Positions 34,617 through 42,795 of a stretch of DNA of 64,000 nucleotides are shown piece after piece. This DNA is from JBCCGG01 sp039029395. Lineage in GTDB: Bacteria; Pseudomonadota; Alphaproteobacteria; Kiloniellales; JAKSDN01. The notes under the pieces are model-generated. The model had not been told where the DNA came from and did not search any database. It worked only from the letters and a program-made list of their open reading frames with translations. Positions within the stretch are counted from its first letter, which is position 1, and every line of letters starts with the position of its first letter. The translations under genes were made by a program, and so were the position numbers. The stretch spans positions 1-64,000 of the forward strand of contig JBCCGG010000019.1 in the NCBI GenBank assembly GCA_039029395.1. The letters run 5' to 3'.

Positions 34617-34901
34617 GTGGGACAGCAAGAACGGATCGACACCGCAAGGCGCATCGCGATCGCGTGGGAGAAAACCGGCATTCCGGTCACCTGCGATCTA
34701 TGCGGTCATCGGGATTGGGGCCTGGTTGCCACCAATGGCGCGGACGGGGTCGGATTCCCGCTCTGGCAGTCCTCTACGATCTATACCGGCGAGATCTACC
34801 TGACCTATGCGGTCGAATGTAAGAAATGCGGAAACGTGCGGATGATGTCCAAGGCACGGGTTGAGGAGCTAGCCAGCAGTGAGAAAGCCACAGTCGGATA
34901 A
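34617..34901 (+). CDS. Small zinc-ribbon protein
   Basis: 94 residues with two CxxC knuckles: CDLCGHRDW (about residue 26) and CKKCGN (about residue 75), which together would bind one zinc ion. The central WQSSTIYTGEIYLTYAVE is beta-strand-like. It starts at GTG with GAGGATAGAG upstream. Its 3' end overlaps the next gene by 23 bases, so the two proteins are probably made together. Function unknown; such ribbons often bind nucleic acid or a partner protein. Confidence 0.65.
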   Translation: MGQQERIDTARRIAIAWEKTGIPVTCDLCGHRDWGLVATNGADGVGFPLWQSSTIYTGEIYLTYAVECKKCGNVRMMSKARVEELASSEKATVG

Positions 34902-35457
34902 ACCGGACAACAAGGCGAAGGAGCTAGAAGCCCAGGCTCTGGCGACCGCCGAAAAGTCCAACGGCCACAGTCCCGGCGACGAGCTGCTTCAGGACGGCTC
35001 CAAGTCCGCGTCGCGCGAGACGGCGGCAACCGCGCCAGCCTCGCGCCAGGAGATCGGCACGATCGAGGCGGGCTCCTTGTCCGCGCAGTCGGTCTCGTTC
35101 ATTAAGCCGAACAAGTACCATGCGATCGACGATAAGGAGCTCGACTATCTCATGAAGTTCGAGAAGCCCATTTCTGTCGCCGCGGCGGGCGTGTTCGCCG
35201 GCATTTTCGCTGGCACCCTATGGCCGGCCTTCAGCGCCTTTATGACGATCACCAGCGGGTCGGCCGGTCTTACGACGGGTGGCGTGATCTTTATCGTGGT
35301 CTGCGCTTGCTCCTTCGGCGCGGCGGTCGCGACCAGCGTCATGGCGTTCCGCGGCAAGTCCGATGTGGTCAAGGCGCTCGAAGCTGTGCGCAAGCGCTCC
35401 AAGCTCTACCTGCCGCCGAACCACCCGGCGGTGCCGACCGGCAGCGACGGCGTCTAG
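34879..35457 (+). CDS. Two-TM membrane protein of unknown function
   Basis: 192 residues. Residues 1-75 are charged, Ala/Ser-rich and probably disordered. Then come a short ordered part and two membrane helices (about 99-118 and 133-157, AAGVFAGIFAGTLWPAF and GGVIFIVVCACSFGAAVATSV) with a Thr/Gly-rich loop, and a basic C-terminal helix (VVKALEAVRKRSKLYL). Starts at GTG 34879 within the preceding zinc-ribbon gene. A good terminator follows, so the pair is its own unit. The layout (soluble partner plus 2-TM protein) recalls signalling or effector pairs, but no family was recognised. Confidence 0.6.
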   Translation: MRKPQSDKPDNKAKELEAQALATAEKSNGHSPGDELLQDGSKSASRETAATAPASRQEIGTIEAGSLSAQSVSFIKPNKYHAIDDKELDYLMKFEKPISVAAAGVFAGIFAGTLWPAFSAFMTITSGSAGLTTGGVIFIVVCACSFGAAVATSVMAFRGKSDVVKALEAVRKRSKLYLPPNHPAVPTGSDGV

Positions 35458-35487
35458 CGCTAGATCCAAGCTTAGCCGAAAGTCGCG

Positions 35488-35516
35488 AAAGAGCCCGTAT
35501 CAATACGGGCTCTTTT
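35488..35516 (+). terminator. Rho-independent terminator (possibly bidirectional)
   Basis: GAGCCCGTAT (35491-35500) pairs with ATACGGGCTC (35503-35512), extended by AAA/TTT, and is followed by TTTT on the plus strand. The A-run on the 5' side gives a T-run on the minus strand, so it may also end the leftward coiled-coil transcript. It closes the zinc-ribbon/two-TM operon. Confidence 0.85.
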
Positions 35517-35596
35517 CTATTGCGGCGGTTGTTAAAATGAAAAACGGCGGCCCTTCATTGCCTCCGCTGTAGTCCTACTCTCAAGTCTCTTTCTAA

Positions 35597-38500
35597 TTAG
35601 GCTAAAGGTCTGCGGCTCGCCCCGGGCTTGCGCATCTTGATGCGGATCACGTCGGGGCTGACCGGGGGCGGTTCGCTCTCGACCGGCGGACGCTCGCGCT
35701 GGATGATCGGGATCAGGTGGCTGGCCACGCTCGGTACTTTTGAATTGCCGGCTTGAGCCTGACGCGGCGGCCGGGCAGGGCCACGGACCTTCACTCGCCG
35801 CTCGGGCGCGCCTTCGCTCGCTTGGGCGGCGACGGTCTCCGGCGCGATCTCTTTCCGAGCGATAGCAACGATGAAACTTGGTTGCTGGACATTTCCGTCA
35901 CGGCCAAGGGACCTGACCTTGACGCCCCTACCGGTCTGGCGCGACCACTCTTCGATCGGCACCTCGAAGGTGTCGTCCGGTTGCGTGCTTTGAGGCTCGG
36001 CCGCGCTTTGGTCGACCGCATGGCTCTCGGCGAAGGCTGCCTCGTGCTCGGCGCTGATGCCAGCCGCCGCTTGCTCGGTCTCCGGCGATTCCGGTGCCGG
36101 CGCGCTGTCGTCGATCGGGGACTCGGGCGCGCCGTACTTGGCGGCCGGCTGGGCGTCGCGGGCGGCACGCGCTAACTCTTCCTGAGCCTCGCGCTTGGCT
36201 TGAGCCTTGGCGCGGCGAATCTCTTCCTCGGTCTCGCGCTTGGCGACCTCGGCGGCGCGGCGCATCTCTTCCTCGGCTTCGCGGCGCGCCTGCTCGGCGG
36301 CACGGCGCAGATCCTGCTCGGCCTGGCGCTTGGCCTCCTCGGCGGCGCGCTTGCGCTCTTCCTCGGAGCGGCGCTTGGCAGTCTCGGCGGCGCGCTGCAG
36401 CTGCTGCTCGGCTTCCTGACGGGCCTCTTGTGCAGCCTTGGCCTTGGCTTCCTCGGCCTCTTGGCGAACCTGCTCGAGGGCGCGGGTCTTTTCTTCCTCG
36501 GCGCGCTTGTGGGCTTCCTCCGCCGCCTTGGCCTTGGCCTCCTCGGCCTTGATGCGGGCCTCTTCGGCGGCCTGACGCTTTTCCTCCTCGGCCTTCTGGT
36601 GGGCTTCCTCTCGGGCCTTGCGCAGCTCTTCCTTGAGCTTCTCCTTGGCTTCCATGGAGGCGGCAAGCAGCTCGGCTTCCAGGCGCTGCTTCTCCTGCTC
36701 CATGGCTTGGCGCAGCTCTTGCTCGGCCTTGCGCTTGGTCTCCTCGGCGGCGGTCCGCTTCTGGTCCTCGGCCTGCCACTTCTGCTCGAGCTCCTTGAGG
36801 CGCTTGGTCTCCTCGGCCTTCCAGGCAGCCTCGGCGTCCTTGAGCCGTTGGGCCGATTCGGCCTTTAGCTGGGCCTCGGCCTGGGCCAGCTTCTGGGCCT
36901 CGTCCTGCTTGCGCTTGGCCTCCTCGGCGACCAGGCGGCGTTCTTCCTCGGCCTTGCGGTGCGCTTCCTCGGCCGCCAGGCGCTTTTCTTCCTCGGCGCG
37001 GCGATTGTCTTCAGCTTGGCCGAGCTTGCTCTCGAGCTCATTCAGGAGCTGCTTCTTCTCCTCGGCCAGGCGGCGCTCTTCCTTGTCTCGGCGCTCGGTT
37101 TCGGCTTGCTTGAGGCGGCGTTCCTCGGCCGCCAGGCGCTCGGCCTCTTGGGCGGCCAGGCGCTTTTCCTCCTCGGCGCGGCGCTTGGCTTCCTCGGCCT
37201 CGAGGCGCTTTTCCTCCTCGGCCAGACGCTTGGACTCCGCTTCGGCGAGCCGCTCTTTGTGCTCTTGCTCAAGCTTGCTCTTGAGTTCCGCCAGGCGCCG
37301 CTTTTCCTCCTCGCGCCAGCGGCTCTCGGCCTGCTGCAGGCGGGCCTCGTGCTCGACGCGGCGGCGCTCTTCCTCGGCGGCCAGTCGCTTTTCCTGCTCC
37401 TCGGTCCACTTGGCCCGCTCGGCCGCCAGGCGCTCCTGCTCGGCCGCCAGGCGGAGCGTTTCCTCCTCGGCCTGCTTCTTGGCGAGCTCCTGGGCGCGCA
37501 GGCGCTCTTCCTCGACCTTGCGCGCGGCCTCCTGCTCGGCGCGTTGACGTTCTTGCTCGACCCGGCGCGCGGCCTCCTGCTCGGCGCGTTGGCGCTCGCT
37601 CTCGGCTTGCTGGCGTGCCTCGGTCTCGGCCTGCTTGATGCGCTCCTCGGCCTGGCGTTTGGCGTCCGCTTCGGCCTGTTTGATCTGCTCCTCGGCGCGC
37701 CGGCGGGCCTCTTCCTCGCTGCGCTTGCGGGCTTCCTCGGCCTGGGCCCGGGCATCCTCGGCGACCCGGCGATTCTCCTGTTCGGCGCGGGCGCGGGCGT
37801 CCTCGACGGCTTGCTGCTTTTCTTGCTCGGCGCGCTTGTGGGCCTCTTCGACGGCTTGCTGCTTTTCCGACTCCGCTTGCCGACGGGCCTCCTCGAGCGC
37901 CTTCTGAGCCTGCTCCTCGGCCAAGCGTTTGGCCTCGGCCTCGACCGCCTTGATCTGCTCCTCGGCCCGGCGGCGTGCATCTTCGGCACCGCGCTGGCGT
38001 TCTTCCTCGGCCTTGGACTTGGCGTGCTCGGCGAGCCGCTGTTTTTCCTCTTCCGCCTGTTCGGCGAGTCGAAGCTTCTCCTCTTCGGCGCGCTTGCGGG
38101 CCTCTTCGACGGCCTGCTGCTTTTCCGCCTCGGCTCGTTTGCGGGCTTCCTCGACGGCCTGCTGCTTTTCCGCTTCGGCCTGCTTGCGGGCCTGCTCGAG
38201 AGCCTTTTGAGCCTGCTCCTCGGCCAGGCGCTTGGCCTCCTGTTCGGCTCGCTTGAGCTGCTCCTCAGCCTGATTGCGGGCCTGTGCCTCGCTGCGCTTG
38301 CGTTCTTCCTCAGCTTGGGCGAGCGCCTGTTCGGCGTGCCTGCGCTTTTCCTCTTCAGCCTTGAGGCGCGCGGTCTCGACCGCCCGGCGCTTCTCCTCTT
38401 CGGCCCTGACCCGAGCTTCCTCGACCGCTTGCTGCTTTTCCTTCTCGGCCTGCCGGCGGGCGTCCTCGATGGCTTCGCGCGCTTGGCGCTCGGCTTGGGA

Positions 38501-39478
38501 TTTTGCCTCTTCCTTGGCCCGCTTGATTTCCTCTTCCAGGCGCTGCTGCAGCTCTTGAGCTGCCTGTTCGCGCGCCTGCTTCTCCTCGAGGATCTTTTGC
38601 TCGGCTTCCTGCTCCAGACGCTGGCGCTCTTCTTCGGCGCGGCGCTGCTGCTCGGCGGCCATCGCCAGGCGCTGCTCTTCCTCCACCTTGAGCCGCGCTT
38701 CGACCTGGGCTAGGCGCGCATGCTCCTCGGCTTTGAGGCGGGCCTCAAATTCGACCAGGCGCTTTTCCTCTTCGGCGCGCCAGCGATCCTCGGCTTCGGA
38801 GAGCCGGGCCTCGAGCTCTTCCTTTTGCTTGGCTTGCTTTGCAGGTGCGTCCTCTTCCTCCCCGCCGGACGACTTCGTCCAGGGATCGAGCACGTTGCTG
38901 CCGGCCGCCATCTTGGCGGCGATCGCCGGGTCGGTCGGCGTTGCGGTCCCGGCCTTGCAATCGACTTCCAGATCGAATAGCGCGATCGTGGTGGCGACAC
39001 CGTAGCCGTCGGTGTCGATGTTCAACACACGCACCGTCAGCGTGTAGCTATTTTGATAGGTCTCCGGCGGCGAAAAGGTAAGCTGGCTGAGGTGCAGCGG
39101 CGTCAGGGACCACGTCAGATCGGAATTGTTTTTGCCGGCCGAGAGGCGTGATCCACCCGGCACGCCTTCGATGATGATCGAAAGCTCGGAGATCAGATCG
39201 GCGTCGTCGAGGCAGGCAATGATGTTGAGCGGAATGATCGGAAGAGAAGCGCTGGTATGCGTCTCGCCGTCCGACGTCTCGACATCGCCGGTAGGACCGG
39301 GCGTCGATTCGGGCGTGATGGGCGAGGGGCTTTCCAAGTCTCGTCTCTCCAAGCGGGCCCAACGCAGCGACCCCGCGGCTGTTGAAGAGCCGCCGGCTGC
39401 GTCGAGATCAGGAGAATTCTGGGCTGTAATGGTGAAGGATTGGTTGCCACGGGGCTGCCAGATCGCGGTTTTGGGCAC
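35597..39478 (-). CDS. Giant coiled-coil protein (1293 aa) with cadherin/VCBS-like N-terminal domain
   Basis: Residues about 90-190 look like a beta-sandwich of the cadherin/VCBS type seen in type I secreted proteins (IIIEGVPGGSRLSAGKNN, TWSLTPLHLSQLTFSPP). Residues about 225-1120 are almost pure A/E/K/R/Q helix with TolA-like heptads (AEEEKR, RAEEEAR and similar) and can form a coiled coil over 100 nm long. The last 170 residues are Pro/Ser/Glu-rich and end very basic. There is no signal peptide or membrane helix. Start GTG 39478 is only tentative, because the closest ribosome-binding site is 13 bases away. It may be a cytoskeletal scaffold or a non-Sec exported adhesin; the function is open. 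Confidence 0.8.
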   Translation of the reverse strand: MPKTAIWQPRGNQSFTITAQNSPDLDAAGGSSTAAGSLRWARLERRDLESPSPITPESTPGPTGDVETSDGETHTSASLPIIPLNIIACLDDADLISELSIIIEGVPGGSRLSAGKNNSDLTWSLTPLHLSQLTFSPPETYQNSYTLTVRVLNIDTDGYGVATTIALFDLEVDCKAGTATPTDPAIAAKMAAGSNVLDPWTKSSGGEEEDAPAKQAKQKEELEARLSEAEDRWRAEEEKRLVEFEARLKAEEHARLAQVEARLKVEEEQRLAMAAEQQRRAEEERQRLEQEAEQKILEEKQAREQAAQELQQRLEEEIKRAKEEAKSQAERQAREAIEDARRQAEKEKQQAVEEARVRAEEEKRRAVETARLKAEEEKRRHAEQALAQAEEERKRSEAQARNQAEEQLKRAEQEAKRLAEEQAQKALEQARKQAEAEKQQAVEEARKRAEAEKQQAVEEARKRAEEEKLRLAEQAEEEKQRLAEHAKSKAEEERQRGAEDARRRAEEQIKAVEAEAKRLAEEQAQKALEEARRQAESEKQQAVEEAHKRAEQEKQQAVEDARARAEQENRRVAEDARAQAEEARKRSEEEARRRAEEQIKQAEADAKRQAEERIKQAETEARQQAESERQRAEQEAARRVEQERQRAEQEAARKVEEERLRAQELAKKQAEEETLRLAAEQERLAAERAKWTEEQEKRLAAEEERRRVEHEARLQQAESRWREEEKRRLAELKSKLEQEHKERLAEAESKRLAEEEKRLEAEEAKRRAEEEKRLAAQEAERLAAEERRLKQAETERRDKEERRLAEEKKQLLNELESKLGQAEDNRRAEEEKRLAAEEAHRKAEEERRLVAEEAKRKQDEAQKLAQAEAQLKAESAQRLKDAEAAWKAEETKRLKELEQKWQAEDQKRTAAEETKRKAEQELRQAMEQEKQRLEAELLAASMEAKEKLKEELRKAREEAHQKAEEEKRQAAEEARIKAEEAKAKAAEEAHKRAEEEKTRALEQVRQEAEEAKAKAAQEARQEAEQQLQRAAETAKRRSEEERKRAAEEAKRQAEQDLRRAAEQARREAEEEMRRAAEVAKRETEEEIRRAKAQAKREAQEELARAARDAQPAAKYGAPESPIDDSAPAPESPETEQAAAGISAEHEAAFAESHAVDQSAAEPQSTQPDDTFEVPIEEWSRQTGRGVKVRSLGRDGNVQQPSFIVAIARKEIAPETVAAQASEGAPERRVKVRGPARPPRQAQAGNSKVPSVASHLIPIIQRERPPVESEPPPVSPDVIRIKMRKPGASRRPLA
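36118..38803 (-). repeat. Intragenic repeat tract encoding A/E/K/R heptads
   Basis: About 2.7 kb of the coiled-coil gene is built from short, imperfect repeats such as CTTCCTCGGCCTGCTTGCG on the plus strand. Units of about 7-11 codons recur dozens of times with small changes, and near-identical blocks occur around 37800-37910 and 38095-38215. Long open frames on the plus strand across this tract are by-products of the repeat. Confidence 0.8.
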
Positions 39479-39628
39479 ACGCAGGAGCGATCTCCCCTCG
39501 GCACCGGCATGGTGACGGGCTGACGTTCTCTTTTGGGCTGCTGGCGTGACGTGTTCCGCTATCGGCGACTTAGCGATCGTGCGTCGAACCTACCCGAGTC
39601 GGCGTCGACGAAGCGCTTGTGCTCGGCG

Positions 39629-39651
39629 CCCGCCCCGGGGGGAGGGGCGGG
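39629..39651. other. GC hairpin between the XRE and coiled-coil genes
   Basis: CCCGCCCC (39629-39636) pairs with GGGGCGGG (39644-39651) around a G-rich loop. No T-run follows on either strand, so it is not a standard terminator. On the leftward transcript it would separate the XRE coding part from the coiled-coil part and might act in mRNA processing. Confidence 0.4.
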
Positions 39652-39670
39652 TGTCATGTTTGCGCCGGGG

Positions 39671-40096
39671 TTAGCGGGTCGCGATCGAGCGGATGAGCGA
39701 GAAAATGTGCTTACGTAGCTGGGAATCCTCGATCTGATAGTAGGCCCGAACGAGCTCTAGGGTCTCGCGCTTGGACATGGGGTCCTCAAGCTTGGCACCG
39801 CCGCTGGCGCCGCGCTTGCCCCAACCGGGCATGGGTGAGTTCTCGGGTGGCGAGAAATCATCCAGGTCTTCGAAGAAGTAGGTGATCGGCACACCGAGCA
39901 CCTGCGCGAGGTGGACCAATCGCCCAACCGAGATCCGGTCAATTCCGCGCTCGTATTTTTGAATCTGCTGAAAGCTCAGATTCAAAGATTCCCCTAGACG
40001 AGTCTGGCTCATGCCCAGTAGTATACGCCTCTCGCGAAGGCGACCACCGACATGCGAGTCGACGTATGCCGTTCGCGCATCCCTACGACTACCCAT
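39671..40096 (-). CDS. XRE-family transcriptional regulator
   Basis: 141 residues. The Cro/C1 helix-turn-helix is at about residues 17-72 (RLRERRILLGMSQTRLGESL, FQQIQKYERGIDRISVGRL). The C-terminal half has an acidic segment and then the helix MSKRETLELVRAYYQIEDSQLRKHIFSLIRSI. This architecture is common in alphaproteobacteria. ATG 40096 has GGGAGGAAAATCT upstream, a strong site. It lies upstream of and in line with the coiled-coil gene (193-base gap), so it may control it and itself. Confidence 0.9.
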   Translation of the reverse strand: MGSRRDARTAYVDSHVGGRLRERRILLGMSQTRLGESLNLSFQQIQKYERGIDRISVGRLVHLAQVLGVPITYFFEDLDDFSPPENSPMPGWGKRGASGGAKLEDPMSKRETLELVRAYYQIEDSQLRKHIFSLIRSIATR

Positions 40097-40133
40097 AGAT
40101 TTTCCTCCCTAGTCTTTGATAGTACGAAATTTT

Positions 40134-40148
40134 AATCACGCGTTGATT
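40134..40148. promoter_or_regulatory. Palindrome upstream of the XRE gene (candidate operator)
   Basis: AATCACGCGTTGATT has AATCA/TGATT arms around CGCGT. It lies 37 bases upstream of the XRE start in AT-rich promoter DNA, the place where XRE regulators often bind to control themselves. Only the symmetry and position support it. Confidence 0.4.
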
Positions 40149-40613
40149 GTAGGGAAGCCGTGAGAAATTCGCAACTCTTTGAAGTGCTCAGGCGTAACGA
40201 TCAAACTATTGCTCTTTGCAGTCGAGTGTTCGCTTTAAAGTTCTATGAACTGTAATTTAAGATACTGAAATTAATTACTAAATTTTTCTAGGTGGTAGTT
40301 GTGGTAGGGAAGCCTACCAGGATGAGTAGGATTTTGCGTGGGCTGCGTCCAGTCTCTACAAGCAACTTTTGAGACACCAATGCCGACCAAGTGAGATACT
40401 TTGGTGTGAAATAGATCCTACAATCGAATCCGATGAACTAGGGTTTAGGTTTGGTGTATTGGTCTTATCGAGCACGCGAAGCGCAGGAGCGGGTGATATC
40501 CTAGGTCTCAAAAGCCCAATTATAAATAGCATACATGCTTTGAAACGGTGGCACCTCCAGTGGGCAAAATTGTGGAACGCCGACCCGGCGGACGGGTCGG
40601 CGCCCAGAGTTGC
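40149..40613. other. AT-rich intergenic tract with small inverted repeats and doubtful ORF
   Basis: This tract is clearly lower in GC than the flanks. It has an exact inverted repeat GGTAGG-GAAG-CCTACC at 40303-40318 and a GC hairpin at 40579-40601. An 82-codon frame (40369-40617, plus) has no ribosome-binding site or domain, so I do not call it a gene; it may be debris of lost DNA. No integrase or transposase is visible. Confidence 0.45.
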
Positions 40614-40658
40614 CTAGGTGCGCGCGCCCGGACTAGCTGGCGGGGCGCGCGTACCTAG
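40614..40658. other. Long GC-rich inverted repeat (16-bp stem)
   Basis: CTAGGTGCGCGCGCCC pairs with GGGCGCGCGTACCTAG around a short loop, with one G-T pair. It lies next to a second hairpin (40579-40601, GCCGACCC/GGGTCGGC). Neither has a T-run. Together they could be a transcription barrier between the AT-rich tract and the small gene at 40681, or a remnant of a mobile element end. Confidence 0.45.
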
Positions 40659-40680
40659 ACGGATTTACCGTGGAGGATCC

Positions 40681-40860
40681 TCAGGCGTGCTGCCGCAGAA
40701 AGTCTTTAATCGGAGCGTTGCGCTGGGCAACTTCTTCGTCGAGCGCTTCGCAAGCCGCGCCGATCAGCGTAGCGGCCAGATACAGATTTTGCCGGTTGGC
40801 TTCCGTCAGCAAGGTCTCCAGGCAGGCTTTGAGTGCAGGTGTCGAAGCAGGAGCGTTCAT
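40681..40860 (-). CDS. Small hypothetical protein (59 aa)
   Basis: A small, mainly helical protein (LKACLETLLTEANRQNLYLAATLIGAACEALDEEV) without a signal peptide. I chose ATG 40860 because GAGGGG lies about nine bases upstream; the frame opens further to GTG 40899, which has no site. The two-helix composition with spaced leucines suggests a dimer. Not recognised; the role is unknown. Confidence 0.5.
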   Translation of the reverse strand: MNAPASTPALKACLETLLTEANRQNLYLAATLIGAACEALDEEVAQRNAPIKDFLRQHA

Positions 40861-40899
40861 GGAGTCTGTCCCCTCAGTCTTGTGTTTGTTTGTTTTCAC

Positions 40900-41207
40900 G
40901 GGAATTGATCAATTTCCCGGTCAATTTGGCAAGGCAGCCTCCTAAAAAGGGTAGGTAGCGACACAGGCCGCAGTCTGTGAATTACCTCACAGGAACGCGG
41001 CTTTTGACCGGTTTTGCTGCCCTCCACATGATGTTACGTCCATCCAAGGTAAGGTGATCCATTGGATGCGCAATTCAAAAGAGAAAACGGCGCTTCGGCG
41101 CGAGAGCCAGATGGTTCCGGCATTGAAACATTCGCTTGTGTGAACGCTGTGGCTTGGCACTATATCCCAATCGGCTAGAGCGGAAGGCCGATTTGAGCGG
41201 AAACGGC
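40900..41207. other. Intergenic region before the Crp/Fnr gene
   Basis: Divergent spacer between the small gene at 40681 and the Crp/Fnr gene. It contains GGGAAATTGACC-like A/T-rich symmetric sequence near 40905-40925 and a conventional promoter could lie here. No gene or RNA is recognised. Confidence 0.4.
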
Positions 41208-41909
41208 ATGGCAGGCCATACCAGCAGCGAGATCCTTGAGATCGTCGCCCGGAATCAGATTCTCAACGAGCTCGATCGCCATGAGCTCGGCGAGCTCTGT
41301 GCCCTGGGCCAAGTCGAGCGCTATGCCAAGGGCGGCATCATCTTCGACAAGGGCGATCCGGGCGACCGGCTCTACGCGGTCTTGAGCGGACAGGTCGGCA
41401 TCAACTCGATCTCGGCCGACGGCAAAGAGCTGATCCTCAACATCATGGATCCCAGCGAGATCTTCGGCGAGGTTGCGGTGCTCGACGGCGGCGAGCGCAC
41501 GGCCGGTGCGGTCGCCATGCAGGTGACCGAACTCCTGCGGATCCGGCGGAGCGAGTTCCTGAGTTTCCTGGAGCGCCACCCCAAGCTGGCGATCCGGCTG
41601 CTCTTCGTGCTCTGCGACCGCCTGCGCCGGGCGACCGACATTATCGAGGACACCGTGTTTCTCGACATCCCCCGGCGATTGGCCAAACGGCTCTTGAGTC
41701 TGATGGAACGCCACGGCGAGCCCTGCGTCGAGGGCATTCGGATCACGATCAAACTGTCCCAAGAGGACCTGGGCCACATGCTGGGCGCGACCCGAGAAAG
41801 CGTCAACAAGGGCATACGCGCCCTGCAGCGCTTCGGCGCGATCTCCTACGACGGCGGCCATCTGATCGTCCGCAACGTCGAGCAGCTGGAAGATCTGATC
41901 GACCAGTAG
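41208..41909 (+). CDS. Crp/Fnr-family transcriptional regulator
   Basis: 233 residues. An N-terminal cyclic-nucleotide-binding barrel (residues about 15-125, with GDPGDRLYAVLSGQVGI and IFGEVAVLDGGERTAGAVA) is followed by a winged helix-turn-helix (about 150-225, LSQEDLGHMLGATRESVNKGIRALQ). The barrel keeps the FGEVAVLDGGERTA phosphate-binding cassette, including the Arg-Thr needed for cAMP, and has no Fnr-type N-terminal cysteines. It may read cAMP made by the cyclase at 6018, but they are 34 kb apart. Starts at ATG 41208; a TTG fifteen bases earlier is possible. Confidence 0.88.
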   Translation: MAGHTSSEILEIVARNQILNELDRHELGELCALGQVERYAKGGIIFDKGDPGDRLYAVLSGQVGINSISADGKELILNIMDPSEIFGEVAVLDGGERTAGAVAMQVTELLRIRRSEFLSFLERHPKLAIRLLFVLCDRLRRATDIIEDTVFLDIPRRLAKRLLSLMERHGEPCVEGIRITIKLSQEDLGHMLGATRESVNKGIRALQRFGAISYDGGHLIVRNVEQLEDLIDQ

Positions 41910-41966
41910 ACCGCGTAAGGAGGTGCGCCTGCGCGCCCAGTCGCAACCGTCGGCCGCTCTGGCGTT

Positions 41967-42638
41967 CTACACGGCCTGGCGCGTCGGCATGCGGGCGGCG
42001 ATCTCGGCGATCAGCTCGTCGGAGGTGCGTTGGCGGCAGTAGCCATTGATGGTGTTCAGGCTGTTGTCGTGGCGCGCCTGGCTTTTGGTGGCGCAGGCGT
42101 CGGTGACCAGGGTCACCAGGTAGCCCAGGTCGCAGGCGTCGCGCACTGCGGACTCCACGCACTGATCGGTCAGCGCGCCGGCGATGATCAGGTGACGCAC
42201 ACCCAAGTTGCGCAGCAGATAGTCGATGTTGGTCGAAATGAACACGCTGGAGGAGGTCTTCGGCAGCACGATCTCGTCGTCCTCGGGCGCGACCTCGTCG
42301 ACCACGCGCGCGTCCCACGAGCCGCGGGGCACGTTGAATCCGGTGATCTTGTAGTCCAGGCTGCGGTCCCGGCCGTCCCGGGTAAGGCTCTCGATGACCG
42401 TGAAGAGCACCTCAATTCCGGCGCCCCGGCACGTTCGCTGCAGGCGCTGGAGGGCCGGATAGACCACCTCGTTCAGACGCGCGAAGTAGAAGCCGTTTTC
42501 CGCCTGCACCGCTTCGGGGGCCATTTCGGCATACTCACCGCCGTCAGGCCGCGAACAGTAGTTCTGCAGATCGATGACCAAAAGCGCAGTCGCTTCCGGC
42601 GCGACGGCAACCTCTCGGCTCAGTGTGGGCTCGGTCAT
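41967..42638 (-). CDS. Isochorismatase-fold cysteine hydrolase
   Basis: 223 residues with the isochorismatase/nicotinamidase fold. Catalytic triad: Asp in ALLVIDLQNY (about residue 23), Lys in IVLPKTSSSVF (about 128) and Cys in GALTDQCVESAVRDA (about 160), with the cis-peptide after the Ala-Leu. Substrates in this family include isochorismate, ureidoacrylate, biuret and N-carbamoyl-sarcosine; the context does not fix the one used here. It starts at ATG 42638 with GGAGGAGACG upstream and faces away from the envelope cluster. Confidence 0.88.
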   Translation of the reverse strand: MTEPTLSREVAVAPEATALLVIDLQNYCSRPDGGEYAEMAPEAVQAENGFYFARLNEVVYPALQRLQRTCRGAGIEVLFTVIESLTRDGRDRSLDYKITGFNVPRGSWDARVVDEVAPEDDEIVLPKTSSSVFISTNIDYLLRNLGVRHLIIAGALTDQCVESAVRDACDLGYLVTLVTDACATKSQARHDNSLNTINGYCRQRTSDELIAEIAARMPTRQAV

Positions 42639-42795
42639 GCTCGTCTCCTCCTAGACCCGGACACCGGCGGGATCTTATAGACTTCGTTCGTCTTTGGGAA
42701 TTGCCCGAGGCGCCGGCCAAAAAGCCGCGCGGATTTGCCTCTCTCCCTTCCATAGAGCCGCCAGACCCCTTTGGAAATCATCAAGGGAGAGGCCT

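Noticed and set aside
36207..38713. Long plus-strand open frames of up to 584 codons opposite the coiled-coil gene
   Set aside because: They are Leu/Ser/Ala-rich by-products of the GC-rich repeat on the other strand, with no ribosome-binding site and no domain.
40369..40617. An 82-codon frame in the AT-rich gap
   Set aside because: No ribosome-binding site, no family and a sequence that looks like chance in AT-rich DNA.
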